Below are positions 1-5,751 of a stretch of DNA of 9,664 nt, in pieces. Source of the DNA: Bacteroidales bacterium (GTDB lineage: Bacteria > Bacteroidota > Bacteroidia > Bacteroidales > UBA932); the NCBI GenBank assembly GCA_017614795.1, contig JAGABD010000055.1:1-9664 (forward strand), given 5' to 3'. The notes under the pieces are model-generated. The model saw only the letters and a list, made by a program, of their open reading frames with translations, searched no databases and was not told where the DNA came from. The position numbers were made by a program, and so were the translations under genes. Numbering within the stretch: position 1 is the stretch's first letter; each line of letters opens with the position of its first letter.

Positions 1-325
1 CGCCGTGCATCAGCAGGATGTCGTCGTCCTGCAGATGGTCCTTGGCACACCAGAGGCTGTATATGTAGTTGGTCTTGTCGTAAAGAGGGTAGTTCACGAA
101 GGTGAACTTGAGGGGGAGATGCAGGAAATTGCAGTAGTCCACCAGCACCTTGTCATAATAGCCCGTGGTCATCACCACTTCGCTGATGCCGTAGTCGACG
201 CACTGTTTGAGCTGGCGGCTGAGAATGGTGTCGGTATGCGACACTTCCGTCATACACTTGGGGTGCTCGCTTGTGAGCACTCCCATCCTGTGGCCGAGGC
301 CGGAATTGAGTATCAGGGCTTTCAT
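1..325 (-). CDS. LicC/PntC-like sugar- or cholinephosphate-type nucleotidyltransferase, N-terminal part (runs off the left edge)
   Basis: Only the first 108 codons are inside the window. Reading leftward from the ATG at 325-323, the protein opens with MKALILNSGLGHRMG, the glycine-rich nucleotide-binding signature of NTP-transferases, followed by the HPKCM motif (residues 21-25, Lys23). A YDKTNYIYSLW segment at about residues 82-92 resembles the TNNxxSL stretch of LicC-type enzymes. Family members transfer CMP from CTP (or another NMP) to phosphocholine, aminoethylphosphonate or a sugar phosphate, in the cytoplasm. The start lies one base after the stop of the GNAT gene (TAA-T-ATG), so the two are almost certainly co-transcribed and translationally coupled. 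It has no Shine-Dalgarno sequence. The nearby licD suggests that it supplies a CDP-activated donor. A GT-A sugar nucleotidyltransferase is the main alternative. The C-terminus, including any fused aminotransferase as in PntC, cannot be seen. Confidence 0.85.
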   Translation of the reverse strand, partial: MKALILNSGLGHRMGVLTSEHPKCMTEVSHTDTILSRQLKQCVDYGISEVVMTTGYYDKVLVDYCNFLHLPLKFTFVNYPLYDKTNYIYSLWCAKDHLQDDDILLMHG

Positions 326-326
326 A

Positions 327-1349
327 TTATCGGACAGATTTCAGGTCAAAGTCGGAGGCGTGATAGAGTATGCCTCCGGTGTCGAGTTTGTATTTTTCGT
401 CGCCGCGGCTGAGGTCGAGTTCCTCCAGCACGGGGTGTGAGGCTATGTAGCGAAGCACTTCCACAACCAGCACGTAGCCGGGGGAGTAGAAGCGGTAATC
501 CGCGTCGATTGCAAGCCTCGGCACCGCCACAACCTTGCCGTCGTGGGTTTTGAGGCCGTTCATAAAGGCCATCATCCTGTCGCCGTTGTAAAGAATGGCG
601 TGGAAGGAATTGGACAGGTAGTGCAGCGAGAGGGTATCGTGCTTAATTCGGTAGTAGATGAACTTCTGTTTCCATCTGGAAAAGATATTGCCCACCAGCT
701 TGCTCTTGTATTTGGAGAAAAGGCGGGAAAAATAGAGGTCCATCAGCTCTTTCCAGGTCTTTTCGTCTATCGGCCTTTCGGCGTCGAAGATCTCCAGGCG
801 GAACTGTATGCCGTCGCGGTTCATCCTGTTGTATGCCGTGCGGATGTTCTGCCTTACGGAGGATGAGAGGGTGGCTATGTGCGATTCAAGGTCGGTAGTG
901 AGGGGAATGTGCACGTAGGGTTCTACGTTTACCTTCACCACGCGCTCCTGAGGAATTACGTCCAGCAGGGGAGAACCGTCCTCTATACGGTGTATCTTCA
1001 TTTTCCGGCGCTCCGCAGCGAAGAAGAAGCGGGCGAGTTCCCTTCTTTCTTCCAGGGATAGGGAGGGCTTCCAGAGGGCGTCGCAGCGGTCGCAGCCCTG
1101 AATGTCGCCCAGAAGCTTGAGATAGCGCCCGTCGAGGCTGGTCATAACCGCCAGCAGCATCACAATCTCCTCGCCACGGAAGATGCAGGCCACTTTCGGC
1201 CGGTAAGGCCTGGTGAGGCGGGTGCATGTGTATGCGTAGCGGAGATAGTCGTAATGAAGGAACGGACTCATTTCGGGGGTCTCCATGGATTTCCACGCGG
1301 AAACTACCCTTTCGTCGGTAAAACTGAGATAGACGAGTTTCTCATTCAT
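327..1349 (-). CDS. GNAT-superfamily protein of the BioF2/CelD-like (Acetyltransf_6) type
   Basis: A 340-residue cytoplasmic protein without signal peptide or membrane segments. It has the two-lobed pattern of BioF2/CelD-like GNAT proteins. LSSSVRQNIRTAYNRM (161-176) matches the basic helix that opens the C-terminal acyltransferase domain, RLAIDADYRFYSPGYVL (278-294) is the acyl-donor-binding region with the SPG turn, and LDLSRGDEKYKLDTGG (311-326) matches the typical 'DFxRGDExYKxxW' terminus. Relatives are linked to polysaccharide or peptide acylation, with substrates seldom known. The ATG at 1349-1347 lies shortly after a canonical Bacteroidetes promoter. The next gene, a LicC-like nucleotidyltransferase, begins one base after this stop codon, so N- or O-acylation of an intermediate or of the decorated glycan is a reasonable inference. 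The family call is firm and the substrate is unknown. Confidence 0.85.
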   Translation of the reverse strand: MNEKLVYLSFTDERVVSAWKSMETPEMSPFLHYDYLRYAYTCTRLTRPYRPKVACIFRGEEIVMLLAVMTSLDGRYLKLLGDIQGCDRCDALWKPSLSLEERRELARFFFAAERRKMKIHRIEDGSPLLDVIPQERVVKVNVEPYVHIPLTTDLESHIATLSSSVRQNIRTAYNRMNRDGIQFRLEIFDAERPIDEKTWKELMDLYFSRLFSKYKSKLVGNIFSRWKQKFIYYRIKHDTLSLHYLSNSFHAILYNGDRMMAFMNGLKTHDGKVVAVPRLAIDADYRFYSPGYVLVVEVLRYIASHPVLEELDLSRGDEKYKLDTGGILYHASDFDLKSVR

Positions 1350-1355
1350 ATCTTA

Positions 1356-1387
1356 CAAAAGTAACAATTTTTCCATGCATAGACAAA
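1356..1387 (-). promoter_or_regulatory. Bacteroidetes-type promoter for the GNAT-nucleotidyltransferase unit
   Basis: On the minus strand, TTTG (1387-1384) is followed by exactly 20 bases and TACTTTTG (1363-1356). This is a full match to the Bacteroidetes -33/-7 pattern TTTG-N19-21-TAnnTTTG. The -7 box ends six bases before the start codon at 1349, so transcription would begin at or next to the ATG and give a very short or absent leader. The -33 box lies inside the inverted repeat at 1379-1398. Confidence 0.72.
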
Positions 1388-1398
1388 TTATTGTCTAT
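1379..1398. repeat. Inverted repeat between divergent licD and GNAT promoters
   Basis: Perfect 8-base arms ATAGACAA and TTGTCTAT are separated by the 4-base spacer ATTA. The repeat covers the -33 box of the leftward promoter and touches the first bases of the rightward -7 box. That is where a dimeric regulator would control both directions. Chance occurrence in an AT-rich spacer cannot be excluded. Confidence 0.55.
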
Positions 1399-1403
1399 CT
1401 TTG
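1396..1403 (+). promoter_or_regulatory. Probable -7 promoter element for licD
   Basis: TATCTTTG is an exact TAnnTTTG match. No good -33 element stands 19-21 bases upstream; only a T-rich stretch lies near 1368-1372. Initiation would fall around 1409-1411, a few bases before the ATG at 1417. The promoter therefore also argues against the in-frame ATG at 1375 as the start. Confidence 0.5.
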
Positions 1404-1416
1404 CATCGTGAAACCG

Positions 1417-2244
1417 ATGACTTTGAACGAATTGCACCGTCATTCCCTCGATCTTCTGAGGGATATCGATGCCTTCTGCCGCCCCCGCGGCATCCGCTAT
1501 TCCCTCGCTTTCGGAACTCTTCTCGGAGCAGTGCGCCACAAGGGCTTTATTCCCTGGGACGACGACATCGACCTGGTGATGCCCCGCGAGGATTATATCC
1601 GCTTCCGCAACGAGTATGTCTCCGACAAGTACGAGTATATCGACAGGGAGAAGGACCCACGCTGCTATATAAGCTTCGGTCGCGTGGTGGAAAGGAAGAA
1701 GACATCTCTCATCGGTTTGCAGCCCTGGCATTCGCCAGAGTACAGCAGTGGCCTCTGGGTAGATATTTTCCCCATGGATTATGTGCCCGACAACAGGGAG
1801 GAATACGACAGCATCTATCGTTCGCTGAATGCTCTGCTGAAGATGTCGAGGAAGGTCAGGCGAGTTCACGCAGTCCTTTCGCCAGTGCTGCCCTTGTCGC
1901 TGAAAATCAAGTATTTCCTTCGTACTAAAGGGCACCCTCGTCTAAAGGCTGCAGACCCTTCGCAGATTGCATACGACCAGGTGACTCTGCTGAATGCGCT
2001 CTTTGCCGGACGCAAGACACGGCACATCGGTTCGCTAGGCTGCCCCGACACTCCTCAGTTCTATTTCGACGCCTCGGTTTTCGACTCCTACGTCGACCTG
2101 CCTTTCGAGGACGGCATGTTCCAGGCCCCCGCGCAGTACGACCTTGTGCTCCGTACTATCTTCGGGGACAATTACATGGAACTTCCGCCCAAAAAGGTGC
2201 AGAAGACCGACCTGTATCGCTTCGGAAACGTCTACTGGCTATAG
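1417..2244 (+). CDS. licD: LicD-family phosphotransferase
   Basis: A 275-residue protein with the LicD (fukutin-related) nucleotidyltransferase-fold signature. Residues 32-53 read FGTLLGAVRHKGFIPWDDD followed by IDL, with Asp48-Asp50 and Asp52 as probable metal ligands. A second conserved block, GLWVDIFPMDYVPD, spans 112-125. Enzymes of this family move a phospho-alcohol (phosphocholine in Haemophilus and pneumococcus LicD, ribitol phosphate in FKTN/FKRP) from a CDP carrier to a glycan. The ATG at 1417 was chosen because family members begin with MTLxExxxxSLxxL and because the -7 box lies just upstream; GTG at 1408 is possible. It is transcribed divergently from the GNAT gene. Its last 6 bases overlap the end of the converging aminotransferase gene. 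The acceptor and the transferred group are unknown, and the symbol denotes family only. Confidence 0.88.
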   Translation: MTLNELHRHSLDLLRDIDAFCRPRGIRYSLAFGTLLGAVRHKGFIPWDDDIDLVMPREDYIRFRNEYVSDKYEYIDREKDPRCYISFGRVVERKKTSLIGLQPWHSPEYSSGLWVDIFPMDYVPDNREEYDSIYRSLNALLKMSRKVRRVHAVLSPVLPLSLKIKYFLRTKGHPRLKAADPSQIAYDQVTLLNALFAGRKTRHIGSLGCPDTPQFYFDASVFDSYVDLPFEDGMFQAPAQYDLVLRTIFGDNYMELPPKKVQKTDLYRFGNVYWL

Positions 2245-3303
2245 GAGAGGGGCTTCGAATTCCCTGATTCTTGCTGCAAGCAGGGCGAGTTCTTCGTCGG
2301 TCTGCTCTCCCATATGGGAAATACGGTAGAATCCCGGTATGCCGCCGGGCATGATGAAGGTGTTGTACTTCTCGATAAGGCCGCGGAATATCTTGCGCTC
2401 AGCCGTATCTGCCGTCTGGATGGCGGTGATGGCGTAGGTCTTGGACTCCGTAGGCATCGGCCAGCCATATTTTTCGCATTCACCCCGGAAGAATTCCGCC
2501 CGGTGGTGGACTCGAGCTATGTTTGCGGCTTCTCCTCCTTCGGCCTCGAGCTGTTTGAGTCTTGCATGCAGCTGCAGGAAGATGATTGTGGCGGGGCTGA
2601 ACGGAGTCTGGCCGCGGGTGAGGTTCTTGAGGTTGTCCTCGAAGTCCCAGTAATAGCCGCGGTGGGCGAACTTGAAGCCTTCCAGTTTCTTGGAGAGGAA
2701 GATGACGGACAGTCCCGGAGGCACGTTGAGTCCCTTCTGGGTGCTGGTGACGCAGATGTCGGCGCCGACCTCGTCCATGTCGAATTCTTCCGCGAGGAAA
2801 CTGCTGATGACGTCCAGCACGAAGGAAACGCCGTGCTTGCGGCAGATGGCGCCTATCTTCTTCACGTTGAAGAGGACGCCCGAAGAGGTTTCGTCGTGCT
2901 GGCAGAGCAGCACTTCCGGCTTTTCCTCCGCGACGGTCTTTTCCAGCAACTCGTAGTCTATGTCCTTTGCAAAGGGCACGTGGAAATGTATGTAGGGCAG
3001 GCCGTAGTAGCCGCAGAGCTCGGCCCAGCGGTGTCCGAAGGAACCGCCGTCGATGACGAGGCCCTTTTTGAAAGTGCCGGCGTAGTTCTCGACGATCGCG
3101 CTCATCGCGCCCGTGCCCGAGCCGGTGTAGATTATCGTCCTGCCGCCCCTGCAGTGGATGAGGTCCAGCAGGATGCGTTCGGATTCGAGGTTGATCTCCG
3201 AGAATTCGGAGGTGCGCATATAGGGAATCGGCTCGGAACCGATTTTCGCTATCTCCGCGGACAGGTCGCCGGGGAATGCATAGGAATGCAGGGGTAGACT
3301 CAT
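2239..3303 (-). CDS. Class V PLP-dependent aminotransferase (PhnW / serine-pyruvate aminotransferase-like)
   Basis: A 354-residue fold-type I enzyme. GSGTGAM (61-67) binds the PLP phosphate, HDETSSGVLF (136-145) and DVISSF (164-169, Asp164 facing the pyridine nitrogen) are family blocks, Lys190 in STQKGLNVPPG is the Schiff-base lysine, and Arg327 in FYRISHMG probably binds the substrate carboxylate. The overall pattern is that of 2-aminoethylphosphonate:pyruvate and serine/alanine:glyoxylate aminotransferases. The ATG at 3303-3301 forms an ATGA overlap with the stop of the upstream cytidylyltransferase fusion gene, implying translational coupling. A longer open frame reaching 3525 lies inside that gene and has no family similarity. 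Next to two nucleotidyltransferases and licD, the enzyme may create the amine of an activated amino-alcohol or aminophosphonate. This is inference, since the substrate cannot be read from the sequence. Confidence 0.88.
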   Translation of the reverse strand: MSLPLHSYAFPGDLSAEIAKIGSEPIPYMRTSEFSEINLESERILLDLIHCRGGRTIIYTGSGTGAMSAIVENYAGTFKKGLVIDGGSFGHRWAELCGYYGLPYIHFHVPFAKDIDYELLEKTVAEEKPEVLLCQHDETSSGVLFNVKKIGAICRKHGVSFVLDVISSFLAEEFDMDEVGADICVTSTQKGLNVPPGLSVIFLSKKLEGFKFAHRGYYWDFEDNLKNLTRGQTPFSPATIIFLQLHARLKQLEAEGGEAANIARVHHRAEFFRGECEKYGWPMPTESKTYAITAIQTADTAERKIFRGLIEKYNTFIMPGGIPGFYRISHMGEQTDEELALLAARIREFEAPLL

Positions 3304-4643
3304 TTCAGTATGGTCAGGTTTTCTTTCTTGTTGAACGCTTCCTGGATTCTGGTCATCGCGATGATTTCCTTCTCGGGAAGCTTGGAGTAGAAGTAGCCGT
3401 CGGACATTGTCGCCGAGGCGAATTCCTTTATCTCGTAGCGAAGTCCTTCGCCGTCGAAAGGATAGAAATACTTCTTGTTCTGGTTCTGGTCCTCGTAGCG
3501 GAGCTCGAAGTACTCGGTCTTCCACCAGGGCGCGGGCACGTATGCGTAGCCCTTGGTGCCGGATACCACGAGGCTGCCTTCGGTCTTGGCTCCGAGCCCC
3601 ACCTCGAAGTTGGCGCAGGCGTTGTCGAAGAGCATCAGGCCCTTGGTGAAGATGTCCACGCCCTCCTTCATCTTGGAGATGAAATGGAATTTCCTGACAT
3701 CGGTGCCGAAGAGCCTCAGGATGGGCAGGAGAGGGAAGCAGGCGTTCTCGTTCATGCTGCCGCCGAAACGCGCGGAATCCATCTTCTCCGACTTCATGTC
3801 GGTAATGGTCGTGGTGGCGGCGTTGAAGTCCACTATTTCGCCGATGGCGCCGGACTGCAGAAGCGACACCAGATGCCCGAAAGCGGGGCAGTAGGCGGTT
3901 TTGTGGGCCATCATCAGCACCTTCCCCTGCTTCTTCGCGAGCGCGAAGAGTTCCTCCGCCTGGGCTGTTTCGAGCACGAGGGGCGTTTCGCAGAGGACGT
4001 GCTTGCCGGCCTTTAGAGCCGCTTTCACGTAGTCGTAGTGGGTGTAGTGCGGGGAGGCGACATATACGGAGTCGCAGTTTGCGAGAAGCTCGTCGAGGCT
4101 TGCCGCGCAGCGCTCTATGCCCTTTTCCTTGCAGAAGGCCTCGGCTTCGGCCCTGTCGGGGTTGAAGGCGGCCGCGATGCTTATGCTGTTGACGAACTTG
4201 GACTCGTCCACGAAACGTCCCGCGATGCTGCCGGTGCCGATTATTCCGAGCTGGAGAACGGCCTGCTCCTGGCGGAGCATGGTGCTGGAGATGCCCTCCG
4301 TGCGGGGGAGGTAAACCACCTTGCAGAACTCTTTGAGGTAGTCGAAGTAGCCTTCCCAGTCGGAACCGATGGCGAAGATGTCGACGCCGTACTTGTGGAT
4401 GTCGTCGATTTTCTGGCCGCGGTATTCCTCAATGATTATCTGGTCGGCGAGGCCTGTGGCGCGTACCGCGTCGATACGCTTCATTACATTGTCGCAAGTG
4501 TTGAGCTTGCCTCTTTCAAGGTCGAAATTGTCGGTGGTGACGCCGACTATCAGCCAGTCTCCGAGCGCTTTCGCGCGCTTCAGGAGGTTGATGTGCCCCT
4601 GGTGGAGAAGGTCGAAGGTTCCGTAGGTAATTACCTTAGTCAT
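3300..4643 (-). CDS. Fusion of TagD-like cytidylyltransferase and Gfo/Idh/MocA-type oxidoreductase domain
   Basis: A 447-residue, two-domain cytoplasmic protein. Residues 1-125 closely follow glycerol-3-phosphate cytidylyltransferase (TagD): VITYGTFDLLHQGH with the HxGH motif at 14-17, GSDWEGYFDYL at 93-103, and RTEGISST at 114-121. From about residue 132 a Rossmann fold begins with LGIIGTGSIAGRF, followed by a Gfo/Idh/MocA layout (VLCETP at 216-221, substrate-domain sheet to about 445). The usual EKP lysine is Thr220, and the active-site helix reads GGSMNENACFP (294-304) rather than the usual GGGxxxDxGxH/Y. ATG 4643 was chosen because it gives the exact TagD N-terminus and lies just downstream of a promoter; an upstream in-frame TTG at 4670 would start inside the -7 box. 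It probably makes a CDP-linked polyol or related alcohol, with the second domain shaping or recognising the substrate. It is coupled to the aminotransferase gene. Confidence 0.85.
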   Translation of the reverse strand: MTKVITYGTFDLLHQGHINLLKRAKALGDWLIVGVTTDNFDLERGKLNTCDNVMKRIDAVRATGLADQIIIEEYRGQKIDDIHKYGVDIFAIGSDWEGYFDYLKEFCKVVYLPRTEGISSTMLRQEQAVLQLGIIGTGSIAGRFVDESKFVNSISIAAAFNPDRAEAEAFCKEKGIERCAASLDELLANCDSVYVASPHYTHYDYVKAALKAGKHVLCETPLVLETAQAEELFALAKKQGKVLMMAHKTAYCPAFGHLVSLLQSGAIGEIVDFNAATTTITDMKSEKMDSARFGGSMNENACFPLLPILRLFGTDVRKFHFISKMKEGVDIFTKGLMLFDNACANFEVGLGAKTEGSLVVSGTKGYAYVPAPWWKTEYFELRYEDQNQNKKYFYPFDGEGLRYEIKEFASATMSDGYFYSKLPEKEIIAMTRIQEAFNKKENLTILK

Positions 4644-4667
4644 TTGCCCGCTATAGTGTATATCAAG

Positions 4668-4699
4668 CAAATGTAGTCATTTTTCCGTTTCTTTGCAAT
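4668..4699 (-). promoter_or_regulatory. Bacteroidetes-type promoter for the cytidylyltransferase fusion and aminotransferase genes
   Basis: On the minus strand, ATTG (4699-4696) stands exactly 20 bases before TACATTTG (4675-4668), an exact TAnnTTTG -7 box. The promoter overlaps the last codons of the fimbrillin-like gene that ends at 4677. Initiation near 4660 would leave a leader of about 15-20 bases before the ATG at 4643. The surface-decoration pair is thus transcribed at least partly independently of the fimbrillin gene. Confidence 0.65.
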
Positions 4700-5618
4700 A
4701 AATCAGGGAGTTGTCGTCTGCGACGACACGTACGGGCGTGAAACCTCCGCGCGGCAGCGCCGGAAGCACCGTCGAGAAGCCTACGGTCAGGCTGTCGGAT
4801 TCCGCCTCGAGGACGAGTTCCGTGCGTGGCGTTCCGATGGTCGGGAAAGGCGAGTCGTTTGGGTAGCAATAGAGGGTGATTCCGGGCTCGCTGCGGTAGT
4901 ATCCTATGTCCTGCGGAAGATATGCGAAAAAGAGTTCCGGAGAGCGGAGCCCGACGGGCGATTCCACCGTCTGCGATGCCCTGAAGCCGTCCTGACGCAG
5001 CACTTGCGCGGATGCGTTCGCATAGCGGAAGAATATGCGGGGGCTCTTGAGAAGGGGCCTGCCTTCCAGCAGATTGTCGACCGATTGCAGCTGCACGGCG
5101 CAAAGCAGGGGAGAGAGGGTTATTACGACGTCGCCCCGCCCCTGCGCCATCCCGCTGAGAAGTGGTCTTCCGGCGAGTTCGCTCGCATAGTTCATCACGA
5201 GGCTTTCCATAGCGTCGAAACTGCCGAGCGCGCCCGCGTCCATACGTCCCGGCGAGTTCGCTATGGCAACGGCTATGAAATCTACCCCCGGATTGGGCGC
5301 TTTCAGATTCTTGCACATGCCTGTTTCTGCCTTGTGGTATAGCAGGGGGCGGATGCCACTGTCGTCGTAAATATAGAGGTCCAGGCTGGCCATCTCCACC
5401 TGCCAGGATGGCGTCAGGCTGATTGTGATGCTGTCTTGTGCCGGTTTCGGGCTTGTTCCCATCGAGAAGTCTTTGCTACAGGAAGAAGCAGAAACCGCAG
5501 TTACAAAAAGCAAGCAAGACAAATGGAACCTGTAGGTAATGTAGAGGGGCAGAGTGCCCCGGGGCGATCGCCCCGAAAGACAAAATTTGCGGCTCCTGCT
5601 CTTCCTTTCGTGTAGCAT
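4677..5618 (-). CDS. FimB/Mfa2-like fimbrillin-family lipoprotein
   Basis: 313 residues from the only ATG near the 5' end. A hydrophobic segment (about 33-44) ends in SASSC, with Cys47 as the likely lipidated residue, followed by SKDF, so the mature protein would be a 267-residue lipoprotein of the outer membrane or surface. Blocks such as LDLYIYDDSG (79-88), a strand-rich core, and a C-terminal LYCYPN...TELVLEAE pattern resemble the FimB/Mfa2 (fimbrillin-A anchor) and related Mfa-like families of Bacteroidetes, where such proteins anchor or cap type V pili. No partner pilin gene is in the window, so it may be a stand-alone adhesin. The leader before the hydrophobic core is unusually long (about 30 residues) and coincides with two GC-rich inverted repeats, so the true start could be internal and non-ATG. 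The family call rests on general pattern and is moderate. Confidence 0.6.
   Translation of the reverse strand: MLHERKSRSRKFCLSGRSPRGTLPLYITYRFHLSCLLFVTAVSASSCSKDFSMGTSPKPAQDSITISLTPSWQVEMASLDLYIYDDSGIRPLLYHKAETGMCKNLKAPNPGVDFIAVAIANSPGRMDAGALGSFDAMESLVMNYASELAGRPLLSGMAQGRGDVVITLSPLLCAVQLQSVDNLLEGRPLLKSPRIFFRYANASAQVLRQDGFRASQTVESPVGLRSPELFFAYLPQDIGYYRSEPGITLYCYPNDSPFPTIGTPRTELVLEAESDSLTVGFSTVLPALPRGGFTPVRVVADDNSLIYCKETEK
5546..5574. repeat. Two abutting perfect GC-rich inverted repeats in the 5' end of the fimbrillin-like gene
   Basis: GGGGCA-GAG-TGCCCC (5546-5560) directly abuts the 14-base perfect palindrome GGGGCGA/TCGCCCC (5561-5574). The junction itself forms a third palindrome, GCCCCGGGGC (5556-5565), so mutually exclusive pairings are possible. 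In the minus-strand message these fall about 45-73 bases after the ATG. No T-run follows, so this is not a simple terminator. Confidence 0.6.
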
Positions 5619-5625
5619 TGTGCCG

Positions 5626-5657
5626 CAAATCTAATCGCCGTTTATATATGAAACAGA
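5626..5657 (-). promoter_or_regulatory. Bacteroidetes-type promoter for the fimbrillin-like gene
   Basis: On the minus strand, TCTG (5657-5654, three of four matches to TTTG) lies 20 bases before TAGATTTG (5633-5626), an exact TAnnTTTG -7 box. The box ends 7 bases before the ATG at 5618, predicting a very short leader. The 133-base gap 5619-5751 holds this promoter, an AT-rich stretch (about 5641-5719) with nothing else recognisable, and the nqr terminator. Confidence 0.6.
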
Positions 5658-5719
5658 TAATTAAAACTTTAATGCGAAACTTTTTATGTTTCTTTAAGAG
5701 TTAAATTATATTTTATATG

Positions 5720-5749
5720 AAAAATCGCCCCGGTGAAAGGGCGACTTTT
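5720..5749 (-). terminator. Intrinsic terminator of the nqr operon
   Basis: Directly after the nqrF stop on the minus strand, TCGCCC (5744-5739) pairs perfectly with GGGCGA (5730-5725) around an 8-base loop. Five T residues (5724-5720) follow. Flanking A and T runs extend the stem beyond one mismatch. The A-rich side would also let it work in the plus direction. Confidence 0.85.
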
Positions 5750-5751
5750 CA

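Noticed and set aside
1375..1416. An earlier in-frame ATG (1375) for licD that would add 14 residues.
   Set aside because: It lies upstream of the -7 box, the extra residues fall in the inverted-repeat region, and LicD family proteins start at the MTLNEL position.
3304..3525. A 74-residue N-terminal extension of the aminotransferase in the same frame.
   Set aside because: It is an arginine-rich out-of-frame reading of the 3' end of the fusion gene, and the ATGA overlap at 3303-3300 is a standard coupled start.
4644..4670. A TTG start at 4670 for the cytidylyltransferase fusion.
   Set aside because: The codon lies inside the -7 promoter box, and the ATG at 4643 gives the exact N-terminus of TagD-type enzymes.
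5641..5722. Repeated TATATGAAA (5645-5653 and 5714-5722) in the intergenic AT-rich stretch.
   Set aside because: A nine-base AT-rich repeat in a low-complexity spacer is expected by chance and has no further structure.
5561..5732. GGGGCGA (5561-5567) and TCGCCCC (5725-5731) as flanks of an invertible promoter for the fimbrillin-like gene.
   Set aside because: The arms are only 7 bases, one belongs to the nqr terminator and the other to a local palindrome, and no invertase gene is present. Phase-variable Bacteroides promoters use longer, different repeats.
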